From Bacteroidales bacterium Bact_22 (lineage in GTDB: Bacteria; Bacteroidota; Bacteroidia; Bacteroidales; F082), in contig LUZN01000005.1 of assembly GCA_001603665.1 (NCBI GenBank), forward strand, positions 1 through 64,000: a DNA stretch of 64,000 bases. The letters are read 5' to 3'. Shown here piece after piece: positions 16,055-25,345 of this stretch (its first letter is position 1; each line of letters starts with the position of its first letter). Under the pieces are notes generated by a model. That model was not told the DNA's origin, ran no database searches, and saw only the letters and a program-made list of their open reading frames with translations. Both the position numbers and the translations under genes were made by a program.

Positions 16055-17761
16055 ATGGGAACATTGTTAAACATAAGAAATCTCCGAATTTCATTCCGTC
16101 GCGATGGCGAATGGAACGAGGCAGTGCATGGTGTCAGTTTCGAGGTGCCAAAAGGGAAGACGCTTGGAATCGTTGGTGAATCGGGTTCGGGAAAATCGGT
16201 GAGCAACCTGGCTGTGATGCGGCTTTTGAACGAGAAGCAGTCGCGAATAACAGCCGACGAAATCACCCTCGACGGGAAAGATATTCTGCATCTTGACGAA
16301 AACCAGATGCACGACATCCGTGGAAAGCGTATCGCGATGATATTCCAGGAGCCGATGACGTCTCTAAACCCCGTGTTTCAATGCGGTTTTCAGGTGACAG
16401 AAGCTATTCTTGCCCATGAAGATGTCACCGAGGATGCGGCCAAGGCCCGCACCATATCCCTGTTCAAAAAAGTGATGCTGCCACGCCCCGACGCCATCTA
16501 CAAGAGCTATCCTCACGAGCTCTCGGGCGGACAGAAACAACGCGTGATGATTGCGATGGCGCTGGCCTGCAACCCCGAGCTTCTGATAGCGGATGAGCCT
16601 ACCACTGCCTTGGATGTCACCGTCCAGAAAGAGATTCTGAAACTTTTGAAAGACCTTCAACAATTAGAAAATCTTTCGATGATCTTTATATCTCACGATC
16701 TCGGCGTCGTCTCCGAAGTCTCCGATTACATCGCGGTGATGCACAACGGCAACATCGTTGAATACGGCGAGGCCCGGGAAATCCTGAATAATCCGAAAGA
16801 TCCATATACAAAAGGTCTCCTCGCTTGCCGTCCGCCGATGGATTACCGTCTGAAACGGCTCCCGATAGTGAAGGAATTCCTCGACGGTACCTGGGAAGAA
16901 GATGCTGATTTCAAAAAGCAACTCATTGTCACTCAACAAGATAGAGAAAATCATCTGAAAGAAATATACAGTCGTGAGCCGATTTTGAAGGTGGAGCACC
17001 TGAAGACGTGGTTCCCGCTCAAAAAAGGCGTTTTCAACCATGTTTACGACCACGTGAAAGCCGTCGACGACGTGAGTTTCGAGGTGTATCCTGGCGAGAC
17101 ACTCGGTCTGGTGGGCGAGTCGGGATGCGGAAAGACCACTCTCGGACGTTCCATTTTACGTCTGGTTGAGCCTTCCGAAGGAAAGATTATCTTCGAAGGC
17201 AAAGATGTTATGTCGCTGAGTGGCAACGACTTACGTGAATATCGTAAGCACGCGCAGATTGTCTTCCAGGATCCGTATTCGTCGTTGAATCCGAAGATGC
17301 GCATCGGCGACGCGATAGCGGAGCCGATGATGGTGCACGGACTGGAGCCGGACGCCAAGAAACGTCGCGACAAAGTGTGCGAGCTGCTCACCGAGGTCGG
17401 ACTGCAACCTGAGCATTATCAGCGTTATCCGCATGAGTTCTCAGGCGGTCAGCGGCAACGAATCTGCATCGCGAGGGCTCTGGCAGTGCATCCGAAGCTG
17501 ATAATCTGCGACGAGTCGGTGTCGGCTCTCGATGTCTCGGTGCAGGCGCAGGTTCTGAACCTCCTCAACCGACTGAAAAACGACTTCGGATTCACGTATG
17601 TGTTTATCTCTCACGACCTTAGCGTCGTCCGCTTCATGTCGGACCGCATCCTCGTGATGTACAACGGCCGTCCAGTCGAACTCGGTGATGCCGATGAGAT
17701 TTTCAACAACCCGAAGAATGATTATACGAAAAAGTTAATAAACGCAATTCCCAAGATATGA
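16055..17761 (+). CDS. fused oligopeptide ABC transporter ATPase (DppD-DppF type)
   Basis: The 568-residue protein contains two complete ABC ATPases in one chain. Domain 1 (about 1-270) has Walker A GESGSGKS, signature LSGGQKQR and Walker [13 protein letters not shown]. Domain 2 (about 310-568) has [17 protein letters not shown] and [11 protein letters not shown]. Both end with the C-terminal region of the peptide-transporter subfamily ([23 protein letters not shown]). It would energise import of oligopeptides, but no permease or binding protein genes are in the window. Its stop overlaps the next start by 4 bp (ATGA), so it is translationally coupled to sdaA. Confidence 0.9.
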   Translation: MGTLLNIRNLRISFRRDGEWNEAVHGVSFEVPKGKTLGIVGESGSGKSVSNLAVMRLLNEKQSRITADEITLDGKDILHLDENQMHDIRGKRIAMIFQEPMTSLNPVFQCGFQVTEAILAHEDVTEDAAKARTISLFKKVMLPRPDAIYKSYPHELSGGQKQRVMIAMALACNPELLIADEPTTALDVTVQKEILKLLKDLQQLENLSMIFISHDLGVVSEVSDYIAVMHNGNIVEYGEAREILNNPKDPYTKGLLACRPPMDYRLKRLPIVKEFLDGTWEEDADFKKQLIVTQQDRENHLKEIYSREPILKVEHLKTWFPLKKGVFNHVYDHVKAVDDVSFEVYPGETLGLVGESGCGKTTLGRSILRLVEPSEGKIIFEGKDVMSLSGNDLREYRKHAQIVFQDPYSSLNPKMRIGDAIAEPMMVHGLEPDAKKRRDKVCELLTEVGLQPEHYQRYPHEFSGGQRQRICIARALAVHPKLIICDESVSALDVSVQAQVLNLLNRLKNDFGFTYVFISHDLSVVRFMSDRILVMYNGRPVELGDADEIFNNPKNDYTKKLINAIPKI

Positions 17762-18966
17762 AAACTATCAAAGAAATCTACAGAATAGGCCACGGCCCTT
17801 CATCGAGTCACACCATGGCTCCTCGCTTCGCTGCGGAGCAGTTCCTCGAGCGTCATCGCGATGCCGCAAGTTTTGAGGTCACGCTTTACGGAAGTCTTGC
17901 AGCCACTGGCAAAGGCCACCTTACCGACGTCGCCATCCTCGAGGTGCTAGAGCCTCATGCCAAGGTCAACATAGTGTGGCAGCCGAAGATATTCCTGCCA
18001 TATCATCCTAATGGCATGACATTCAAGGCTTTAGATGCCGAAAACAAAGTTCTGGAAGAATGGACGGTTTACAGCGTTGGCGGTGGTGCCCTCGAAGAGG
18101 AAGGGAAGCCATCAAACATCCCCGACATCTATCCGCTGACGAAGATGACCGACATCATGAAATGGTGCGAGGAGACCGGCAAGACCTATTGGGAATATGT
18201 ACTTGAGGCCGAAAATGACAAGACCCTTATCCCGCATATCAAAGCTGTCTGGCAGACCATGAAAGAAGCCGTGGAGCGTGGTCTCCGCACCGAAGGCCGA
18301 CTGCCCGGACCGCTGAATCTGCCAAGAAAGGCCGCGCAATACCACATCAAGGCGATGGGCTACCAGCACACTTTGCGCAGTCGTGGACTTGTGTTCTCCT
18401 ACGCCCTCGCCGTTTCCGAGGAAAACGCCTCGGGCGGTCTCATCGTCACGGCGCCTACCTGCGGCTCGAGCGGAGTGCTTCCGGCCGCATTATATCATCT
18501 TCATAAAAGCTACGAATTCGACGACCTGCGCATCTATCGCGCCTTGATAACCGCCGGTCTGATTGGAAATATCGTCAAGACCAACGCCTCGATATCTGGT
18601 GCTGAGGTAGGCTGTCAAGGTGAGGTGGGAGTGGCCTGCGCCATGGCAGCGGGTGCCGCCTGTCAGCTCTTCGGAGGCAGCGTGGCACAGATCGAATATG
18701 CCTGTGAGATGGCTCTCGAACATCACCTCGGCATGACTTGCGACCCGGTCTGCGGACTGGTTCAGATCCCGTGTATCGAACGTAACGCCTTCGCCGCCGC
18801 CCGAGCACTCGACGCCAATATCTACTCGACATTCACCGATGGCCGTCACCGCGTCTCCTTCGATAAAGTCGTCGCCACCATGAATAAAACCGGCCGCGAC
18901 CTGCCATTCCTCTACCGCGAGACGTCAGAAGGCGGTCTGGCTGAAGACTACAAACAAATGGAATAA
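17758..18966 (+). CDS. sdaA: L-serine ammonia-lyase (single-chain, iron-sulfur)
   Basis: The 402-residue enzyme deaminates L-serine to pyruvate and ammonia using a [4Fe-4S] cluster. The N-terminal beta domain begins GHGPSSSHTMAPRFAAE, and the alpha domain shows TAPTCGSSGVLPAA and the cluster cysteines in SGAEVGCQGEVGVACAMAAG and DPVCGLVQIPCIERN. Coupling to a peptide-transport ATPase suggests use of peptides as carbon source. A 66-bp heptamer array starts right after the stop codon. Confidence 0.95.
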   Translation: MKTIKEIYRIGHGPSSSHTMAPRFAAEQFLERHRDAASFEVTLYGSLAATGKGHLTDVAILEVLEPHAKVNIVWQPKIFLPYHPNGMTFKALDAENKVLEEWTVYSVGGGALEEEGKPSNIPDIYPLTKMTDIMKWCEETGKTYWEYVLEAENDKTLIPHIKAVWQTMKEAVERGLRTEGRLPGPLNLPRKAAQYHIKAMGYQHTLRSRGLVFSYALAVSEENASGGLIVTAPTCGSSGVLPAALYHLHKSYEFDDLRIYRALITAGLIGNIVKTNASISGAEVGCQGEVGVACAMAAGAACQLFGGSVAQIEYACEMALEHHLGMTCDPVCGLVQIPCIERNAFAAARALDANIYSTFTDGRHRVSFDKVVATMNKTGRDLPFLYRETSEGGLAEDYKQME

Positions 18967-19035
18967 CCCAACGGCCAATAGCCAACAGCCAACAGCCAAT
19001 AGCCAACGGCTAATTGCCAACGGCCAACAGCTGAA
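18967..19035. repeat. heptamer array between convergent genes
   Basis: About nine copies of GCCAACA/GCCAATA/GCCAACG fill the space between sdaA and the sirtuin gene and continue into the last codons and stop codon of the latter. Confidence 0.88.
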
Positions 19036-19714
19036 GCAGTTCCTTCATTCCTTCCGACGCCCCCTTCTTGATATGAGTGATCGGGCGGCGGCTGTTGATG
19101 TTGACATCCTTAGGATCTATGAGATACACCTCGGCATCGCTTGGCACGTAATACAATAGACTTGCTGCGGGATACACGTTCATCGAGGTGCCGATGATGA
19201 CGAAAATGTCAGCTTTTTCAACGTATCGCACCGCAGTCTCGATTTCAGGCACTGCCTCGCCAAACCATACTATGAACGGCCTCAGCTGACTCCCGTCGCC
19301 GGCCTTGTCGCCCATCTTCACCTCAAATTCCTCAGGTTTCAGCTCGCGGATGTAACGCGGGTCGTTGGGGTTGTAGCTCGAACACACCTTCGTCAGCTCG
19401 CCATGGAGGTGGATGATGTGGTGACTGCCCGCTCTCTCGTGCAGGTTGTCGACGTTTTGCGTCACCACCGTCACGTTGAAATACTTTTCCAATTCGGCGC
19501 AGAGGATGTGACCTTGGTTCGGCTTCACATCCAAAAGCTGCTTGCGACGCTCGTTGTAAAATTTTATAACTAATTCAGGATCAGCCTCATAACCCTCTAT
19601 TGAGGCGACTTGCATCACGGGGTATTTGTCCCACAGTCCGCCGGCGTCTCTGAACGTACTTATTCCACTTTCGGCACTGATGCCCGCTCCTGAAAGAATG
19701 ACTAGGTTTTTCAT
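19010..19714 (-). CDS. SIR2-family NAD-dependent protein deacylase without zinc cysteines
   Basis: This 234-residue sirtuin has the NAD motifs LSGAGISAESGISTFRD (8-24), TQNVDNLHERAG and the catalytic His in HLHGE. FYNERRKQ carries the Tyr-x2-Arg pair of class III sirtuins (CobB/SIRT5), which favour succinyl or malonyl lysine. The four zinc cysteines of most sirtuins are missing; the region reads KVCSSYNPNDPRYI, as in other Bacteroidales homologues. The C-terminal LLAVGN and the stop codon are encoded by the heptamer array, so the original end has been overwritten. Confidence 0.88.
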   Translation of the reverse strand: MKNLVILSGAGISAESGISTFRDAGGLWDKYPVMQVASIEGYEADPELVIKFYNERRKQLLDVKPNQGHILCAELEKYFNVTVVTQNVDNLHERAGSHHIIHLHGELTKVCSSYNPNDPRYIRELKPEEFEVKMGDKAGDGSQLRPFIVWFGEAVPEIETAVRYVEKADIFVIIGTSMNVYPAASLLYYVPSDAEVYLIDPKDVNINSRRPITHIKKGASEGMKELLQLLAVGN

Positions 19715-19785
19715 AATTCAAAAGTTTTAGCCAACAAATTTAATAATTTTTGAGATAAACAAAGCAGAAAATCGTCAATTTTTCG

Positions 19786-19793
19786 TAATTTTG
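19786..19793 (+). promoter_or_regulatory. -7 box for the HemW-like gene
   Basis: TAATTTTG ends only 7 bp before the ATG at 19801, so the mRNA would be leaderless or nearly so. Confidence 0.65.
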
Positions 19794-19800
19794 CCTCGCG

Positions 19801-20910
19801 ATGGCTGGAATTTATCTCCATATTCCGTTTTGTAAAAGCAAATGCTCTTACTGCAACTTCTTTTCGGTCGTTTCCGAGAAGCAACGTGCTGATTTTCTTG
19901 ATGCTTTAAAAAGGGAAGCAGTTGCAAGAAAGGATTATTTGGGCGGCGAAGAGGTGCGGACGATATACTTCGGCGGCGGCACTCCAACGGTGCTCGAAGC
20001 TCTCGAAGTTCTTAAAGTTCTCGAAGTTCTCCGAAATAACTACTCAATCAATGCCGCCGCCGAAGTCACTCTCGAAGCAAACCCGGATACCATTTCAAAA
20101 GAAAAGCTTCTTGAATATAAATCATTAGGTATCAATCGTTTAAGCATTGGCATTCAAAGCTTTTTTGACGACGATTTGCAATACCTCAGCCGAAAACACG
20201 ATTCAAAGCATGCCCTTAAGGTTCTTGATTGGGCAAAAGAGGTCGGTTTTCAGGAAGTTACAATCGATTTGATTTACGGCATTCCGACTCTGACCGACGA
20301 AAAATGGCGTAAAAACCTTGAGATTTTCTTCTCGACTGGCTTTAACCATCTTTCGGCTTACGCCTTGACGATTGAAGAAAAAACCGCTTTAGGACAACAG
20401 ATTAAAAAAGGATTGGCTGCGCCGGTAAGCGAGGAAAAAACCATTCGGCATTATGAGATTCTTGTCGAAATGACTGAAAATCAAGGGTTTGAACATTACG
20501 AGATAAGCAATTTCGCGCGTCCGGGACATTATTCGAAGCACAATACCATTTACTGGAAAGGTGAAAAATATCTCGGTCTCGGGCCTTCAGCTCATTCTTT
20601 CGATGGCGTTTCACGTCAGTGGAATGTAGCAAGCGTGAAGGATTATTGCGAGAACTATTCCTTTGAACGTGAAGAACTTACGCTCGACGACCGCTACAAC
20701 GAATATGTCATGACTTCCTTGCGAACCAATTGGGGCTGTGATTTGAATTATATTCGCGACAATTTCGGGGAAGAATATGTCAAAAGGTTTAATATTTTGA
20801 CCAAAAAACATATTTTAAGCGGAAAAATGTATCAAAAAGACGAAAGTTTCATCTTAAATGACAAAGGCATGCTTTTCGCCGACGGTATCGCTTCAGAACT
20901 GTTTGTCTGA
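19801..20910 (+). CDS. hemW: HemW-like radical SAM protein
   Basis: The 369-residue protein begins MAGIYLHIPFCKSKCSYCNFFS with the radical-SAM CxxxCxxC and the aromatic residue typical of HemW, followed by YFGGGTPTV and the EANPDT and GIQSF segments. HemW is a heme chaperone related to coproporphyrinogen dehydrogenase HemN; sequence annotation often confuses the two, but the short N-terminus favours HemW. Residues of about 65-79 (LEALEVLKVLEVLRNN) are encoded by five degenerate nonamers (19993-20037) that replace the usual sequence of this helix without changing its length. Confidence 0.88.
   Translation: MAGIYLHIPFCKSKCSYCNFFSVVSEKQRADFLDALKREAVARKDYLGGEEVRTIYFGGGTPTVLEALEVLKVLEVLRNNYSINAAAEVTLEANPDTISKEKLLEYKSLGINRLSIGIQSFFDDDLQYLSRKHDSKHALKVLDWAKEVGFQEVTIDLIYGIPTLTDEKWRKNLEIFFSTGFNHLSAYALTIEEKTALGQQIKKGLAAPVSEEKTIRHYEILVEMTENQGFEHYEISNFARPGHYSKHNTIYWKGEKYLGLGPSAHSFDGVSRQWNVASVKDYCENYSFEREELTLDDRYNEYVMTSLRTNWGCDLNYIRDNFGEEYVKRFNILTKKHILSGKMYQKDESFILNDKGMLFADGIASELFV
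19993..20037 (+). repeat. nonamer array inside hemW
   Basis: Five 9-mers (CTCGAAGCT, CTCGAAGTT, CTTAAAGTT, CTCGAAGTT, CTCCGAAAT) encode an amphipathic Leu-Glu-Val helix. A related array sits in the terminator loop at 27608-27647. Confidence 0.8.
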
Positions 20911-20954
20911 TGACTTTTTATCAAATTAATTCCCTTCCCTATTAAATAATTCCG

Positions 20955-20962
20955 TATCTTTG
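20955..20962 (+). promoter_or_regulatory. -7 box for the secreted protein at 20986
   Basis: TATCTTTG, 24 bp before the ATG. Confidence 0.7.
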
Positions 20963-20985
20963 TCGATTATTTTAATCATAAGACT

Positions 20986-21861
20986 ATGACTAAACATTTA
21001 CAACATCTCAGAAAACTTGCAGTCATGACGCTGGCAATGCTGGCTATATCATTGAATACCAACGCCCAAGAGTGGTATATCTACGGCGTCTACACCTTCA
21101 GCGCACCGCATCCGGTGGGCGATTTTCATGAATATCACTATCAAGGCGAGACAGTGATGCTCGGTGGTCTCGACTTCCAGACCATCTACGTCCGCAACGA
21201 GAATAACCAGGTTCACCTCGCAGGCGCCTACCACACCGACGGCGACCAGATCGTTTACTGCAAATGGAACGGCGCAGCCTACGAGGACGCCGAACTGCTC
21301 TACGACTACGACCTCGAGGTGGGCGACTACTTCCACGATGACACCGACCACCCGATGCAGGTGACGGAAGTGTCAACAATCACCGACCTTAACGGCGTGG
21401 CAAGAAAGAAAATCACTTTCACATTCTTAGGCCTGACCGACGTGACTGAGTTCTGGGTCGAAGGTATCGGCAGCAACCGCGGCTTCATGAACGTGGGCAT
21501 GTGGGAAGCGTCACCCGACAGCGACGGCGAGATGTACCATCTGCTCTGCTATCACGAGGGTAACAACGTGGTGTTTGTCAACCCTGAATACAACGAGTGC
21601 AACCTCCCTTACGGCATCGAAGAGAACCTTGTCGAAAACAACATCAATATCTATCCTAACCCTGCAAGTCAAGAGGTTAACATTCTGATTAACAATGGTT
21701 TAAATATCTCAAGCATTGAAATCATCGACCTCACAGGCCGCGTCATGCTGAAGAGCGAGAAGGCTGTTGGCATCGACATCAGCGATCTCCCTGAAGGCCA
21801 GTATTTCGTGAAGATCATCGGTGAGACGACCATCGTTAGAAAACTATTCATCATCAAATAA
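20986..21861 (+). CDS. secreted protein with T9SS type A sorting domain
   Basis: The 291-residue protein has a signal peptide ending near NTNAQ (residue 29), a beta-rich middle rich in Asp and Tyr, and a C-terminal domain from about 217 (INIYPNPASQEVNI, then IEIIDLTGRVML, ISDLPEGQYFVKI, KLFIIK) that is a classic type A sorting signal. It would be exported by Sec and moved across the outer membrane by the type IX system. The middle domain is not recognised. A membrane-protein gene follows after 12 bp, so the two may be co-transcribed. Confidence 0.85.
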   Translation: MTKHLQHLRKLAVMTLAMLAISLNTNAQEWYIYGVYTFSAPHPVGDFHEYHYQGETVMLGGLDFQTIYVRNENNQVHLAGAYHTDGDQIVYCKWNGAAYEDAELLYDYDLEVGDYFHDDTDHPMQVTEVSTITDLNGVARKKITFTFLGLTDVTEFWVEGIGSNRGFMNVGMWEASPDSDGEMYHLLCYHEGNNVVFVNPEYNECNLPYGIEENLVENNINIYPNPASQEVNILINNGLNISSIEIIDLTGRVMLKSEKAVGIDISDLPEGQYFVKIIGETTIVRKLFIIK

Positions 21862-21873
21862 AAATTCGCGATT

Positions 21874-22581
21874 ATGCAGAAAGTCTGGCGAGCATTCACA
21901 TCGTTCATCCTCATGCTGACGCTCATCCTGTGCGCCTTTGAGGTCTACAGATGCACGCTCTATGTAATTGATTCAGTCAAAACCGGCACCTATCAGGGCT
22001 ACCTCTGGCTCGCGATAGGCATGGCGGCGTTCCTCATCTTCACGGCTCTTTTCTTCAAGAAAAACCGCCATCTGGTCTACACCCTGACCCACGAAGGCGC
22101 CCATTTCCTTGTCGGAGCACTGTTCCTGCGTCGTAAAATCACCGAATTCAACGCGAAAGCCATCGAATACATCAAATCGGGCGAAAACCTCGGCGAGGTA
22201 TGGTCGGTGGGCAGCAACAACGTCTTCATGTCGCTGGCACCTTACATGCTGCCTTATTTCACCTTTATATTCGTCTTCATGCGCCTCATGATCAAGCCGG
22301 ATTGCCTCCCGATAATCGACTTCATCATCGGCTTCACCCTGATGTTCCACTTCGCCTGCTGGAAGAGCTACATGGGCTCATACCAGGGCGACCTTAAGGT
22401 GTGCGGACTCTTCCGCTCGTATCTCTTCATCTGGACTTTCATCTTCTTCAACGTGACGATAATTCTTTATTCGCTCGGCGGCGGGATGACGGCTCCGGTC
22501 GACATCATCCAAGCTAATGTGAACTGGTTCACCCAGGCCTGGAACGACATCCTTTGGGTAGTATCATTGATAACAAAATAA
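21874..22581 (+). CDS. M50B-like integral membrane metalloprotein
   Basis: This 235-residue protein has about five to six membrane segments and the motif LTHEGAHFLVGALF (about 73-86), an HExxH metal site placed at a membrane edge as in site-2-protease-like M50 peptidases. A downstream SYMGSYQGDLKVCG segment could supply the third ligand. The family members I know are poorly characterised; intramembrane proteolysis is an inference. The next gene (lipoprotein M49-like peptidase) starts 11 bp after its stop. Confidence 0.55.
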   Translation: MQKVWRAFTSFILMLTLILCAFEVYRCTLYVIDSVKTGTYQGYLWLAIGMAAFLIFTALFFKKNRHLVYTLTHEGAHFLVGALFLRRKITEFNAKAIEYIKSGENLGEVWSVGSNNVFMSLAPYMLPYFTFIFVFMRLMIKPDCLPIIDFIIGFTLMFHFACWKSYMGSYQGDLKVCGLFRSYLFIWTFIFFNVTIILYSLGGGMTAPVDIIQANVNWFTQAWNDILWVVSLITK

Positions 22582-22592
22582 ATTTTAAATAT

Positions 22593-24230
22593 ATGAAAAT
22601 CAAATACTTAGCTATGGCAATAGCACTTACTGCAGCACTGTTCAGCTGTGGCGAAAAGCAGGATAAGAAATCTTGCGAAGAGAACTACGAAGCCCTTGCA
22701 AATCAATATGCTAAGGTGACTTTGACCACCGACATCAGTCATCTCTCCGACAACGAGGTGAAGATGCTCGACTTGCTTTTTAAGGCAGGTAAGATAATGG
22801 ATAACATCTATTGGACTGAAAACTTCAATGGCGATAAGGACGAGTTCCTCAACGGAATAGAAGACCCGAACGCCCGTAAATATGCCGAAATCAACTACGG
22901 TCCATGGGATCAGCTCGACAACCGTCGCGTGTTCATCCCTGGTTACGGTCCGAAGCCGGAAGGAGCAGGATTTTATCCTACCGATATGACAAAAGAAGAG
23001 TTCGACGCTTGGGAAAACCCAGATAAGACCAGCCAATACACTCTGGTGCGCCGCGATGAGAACGGTAACCTCAAAACCGTTTGGTACCATGAGGCATACA
23101 AAGACGAGATCCGCAAGGCAGCAGAGCTTCTTGTCGAAGCTTCGCAACTCGCCGAGGATAAAGAGTTTGCCGATTATCTGCAATTCCGCGCAGTCGACCT
23201 CCTCATCGACGACTACTACCATTCAGACATGGCTTGGATGGATGTCCGCAACAACAATATCGACTTTGTGGTAGGTCCTATTGAGAACTACACCGACGGC
23301 CTCTACGGCTACAAAGCCGCTCATGAGTCGTTTATCCTTATAAAAGATAAGGAATGGACCGAAAAACTTACACGATACGTGGCATTGCTGCCTGAACTTC
23401 AGACAAAATTGCCTGTCGACGACAAATATAAACAGGAAAAACCGGGTAGCGACGCCGATTTGGCAGCCTACGACGTGATTTTCTACGGTGGCGACTGCAA
23501 TATGGCATCGAAGACCATCGCCATCAACCTGCCTAACGACGAGAGAGTACAGCTGCAGAAAGGCACCCGCAAGCTCCAGCTGAAGAACGCCATGAAGGCT
23601 AAGTTCGACAAGATCGTCGTCCCGATTTCAGAGGTCCTGGTAGCTCCTGAAGCCCGTCAGAACGTGAAGTTCGACGCATTCTTCGCCAACGTGATGTTCC
23701 ACGAGGTGGCTCACGGTATGGGCATCAAGAACACCCTCGACGGCAGCGGCACAGTGCGTCACGCCTTGAAGGAACAGTATTCAGCCATCGAAGAAGCTAA
23801 GGCCGACATCCTCGGACTGTTTCTCGTGACCAAGCTCCACGAGATGGGCGAATACAACAACAGCACTCTCGAAGAGAACTACACCACATTCATGGCTGGC
23901 ATCTTCCGTTCGGTGCGTTTTGGCGCCGCCTCGGCACACGGAAAAGCCAACATGATCGAGTTTAACTTCCTCGCCAACGAAGGAGCCTTCACCCGCGATG
24001 AGAATGGCCTGTATAACATCGACCTCCCGAAGATGAAGCTCGCGGTCGAGAAACTCGGCGGCGCTATCCTCACGGCACAGGGTGACGGCAACTACGAGTA
24101 TGTGAAGGAGTGGATTGCCACCGACGGCGTCATCAAACCAGAGCTCCAGGCTGACCTCGACAAGCTCGCCGGCTGCGGCATCCCGAAGGATATCTGGTAC
24201 GAAATGGGAATGGAATACCTCGAGCGTTAG
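22593..24230 (+). CDS. dipeptidyl-peptidase III-like (M49) lipoprotein
   Basis: The start at 22593 is chosen because it yields a lipoprotein signal peptide with a lipobox (ALFSCG). The 545-residue product carries an M49-type metal site at about residue 370: HEVAHGMG, with the second ligand set EEAKADILGL about 45 residues later. Classical DPP III has HELLGH (HExxxH); here the spacing is HExxH. Members cleave dipeptides from peptide N-termini; Bacteroidales homologues are often mislabelled. As a lipoprotein it probably works in the periplasm or at the outer membrane with the DPP7 encoded nearby. Confidence 0.78.
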   Translation: MKIKYLAMAIALTAALFSCGEKQDKKSCEENYEALANQYAKVTLTTDISHLSDNEVKMLDLLFKAGKIMDNIYWTENFNGDKDEFLNGIEDPNARKYAEINYGPWDQLDNRRVFIPGYGPKPEGAGFYPTDMTKEEFDAWENPDKTSQYTLVRRDENGNLKTVWYHEAYKDEIRKAAELLVEASQLAEDKEFADYLQFRAVDLLIDDYYHSDMAWMDVRNNNIDFVVGPIENYTDGLYGYKAAHESFILIKDKEWTEKLTRYVALLPELQTKLPVDDKYKQEKPGSDADLAAYDVIFYGGDCNMASKTIAINLPNDERVQLQKGTRKLQLKNAMKAKFDKIVVPISEVLVAPEARQNVKFDAFFANVMFHEVAHGMGIKNTLDGSGTVRHALKEQYSAIEEAKADILGLFLVTKLHEMGEYNNSTLEENYTTFMAGIFRSVRFGAASAHGKANMIEFNFLANEGAFTRDENGLYNIDLPKMKLAVEKLGGAILTAQGDGNYEYVKEWIATDGVIKPELQADLDKLAGCGIPKDIWYEMGMEYLER

Positions 24231-24242
24231 GAGGAACAGAGC

Positions 24243-25319
24243 ATGACGACGGCGGAAATCATATCGCTGATAGCGACGAAAGAGCTCAACGACCTCGACC
24301 TGAGCGGCATCACCCTCGAAGGGCTTGACTTCGGCGGATGCACCTTGACGAAAGTGAATTTCAAGGGCTCCACGCTGAGACACTGCTCATTCGAAGAGGC
24401 GGTGCTGGACTGCTGCAGTTTTGAGTGTTCGGGTAAGACCGACACCCCTAACCTGCAAAGCGTCTCGTTTAAGAAAGCTACGCTGATCAACTGCCGTTTC
24501 CGTTACGCCAACATCGCGTGGAGCGACTTCCGCTATGCGCGTATCGACCAGGCCACTTTTGAAGACTCAACCATCGATTTCTGCGATTTTTACCGCTGTT
24601 TCTTCGAAGGCGTGGTGCTGTTTAAACATGCGAAGATAAGCAACTCGAGCCTGTATTACACCTATTTTGGCGACGCCACCAACCTGCGTCGCGAAAACCT
24701 CGTCGACGGCCGTATCTTACAGCAAAACAAGAAAAACTACACCAAGTTTTTGGTCGACTGGCACACATACGGCACCGGTGTGCGCACCAACGACATGAAG
24801 GTCGTCTCCGACTGGAGTCCCGATGCGGCAGTGAAGGCCCGCTGGTCGGATGCTGAAGATATCTACAAGACTCTCACGGGCTTATGGAATGAGCGCGGCT
24901 TCAACGCCGACGCCAACTGGGGCTACGTGCAGGGACGGCGCATGGAGCGTCGGCGTATGATGACCGACCTCACCGACAAGAAACTGGGCATCTGGACTAA
25001 AATCGGAAGAGTGTGGCATATCATCGGCAACAGCCTGTCGGACCTGTTTTTCGGATACGGCGAGAGCATGTTCAAGATGATTCTCACCTATATCTTCACG
25101 GTGCTGCTGTTCGCATTCATATTCAGCTCGGAGGTGTCACCGCTTCATTATCTGGAGGCGTTGGGCATCAGCTTGAAAAACATGGCAGGCGTCGACTCGG
25201 AAGTGCTTCACGACGTTTCGCCATTGGTCGACATGCTTAACCTCGTGCAGACCACCATCGGAGTGCTACTTACAGGTATCTTTGGATTTATTTTAGGAAA
25301 TAAAATTAGAAATCAATAG
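24243..25319 (+). CDS. pentapeptide-repeat protein with C-terminal two-helix membrane domain
   Basis: Residues 15-150 are pentapeptide repeats of the A(D/N)LxF type (LDLSGITLEGLDFGGCTLTKV, then VNFKGSTLRHCSFEEA), expected to form a right-handed quadrilateral helix. A charged linker follows. Residues of about 268-358 hold two membrane segments with an ion-channel-like arrangement (MILTYIFTVLLFAFIF; TTIGVLLTGIFGFILG), but no potassium-type selectivity filter (TVGYG) is present. Similar pentapeptide-channel fusions occur in bacteria without known function. It is 12 bp after the M49-like gene, likely in the same operon. Confidence 0.72.
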   Translation: MTTAEIISLIATKELNDLDLSGITLEGLDFGGCTLTKVNFKGSTLRHCSFEEAVLDCCSFECSGKTDTPNLQSVSFKKATLINCRFRYANIAWSDFRYARIDQATFEDSTIDFCDFYRCFFEGVVLFKHAKISNSSLYYTYFGDATNLRRENLVDGRILQQNKKNYTKFLVDWHTYGTGVRTNDMKVVSDWSPDAAVKARWSDAEDIYKTLTGLWNERGFNADANWGYVQGRRMERRRMMTDLTDKKLGIWTKIGRVWHIIGNSLSDLFFGYGESMFKMILTYIFTVLLFAFIFSSEVSPLHYLEALGISLKNMAGVDSEVLHDVSPLVDMLNLVQTTIGVLLTGIFGFILGNKIRNQ

Positions 25320-25345
25320 TAATATCAAATCAAATTTTAAAAAAA

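Noticed and set aside
18967..19035. Heptamer arrays considered as CRISPR
   Set aside because: Units are directly adjacent with no spacers of constant length, units are only 7 bp, and no cas genes are nearby.
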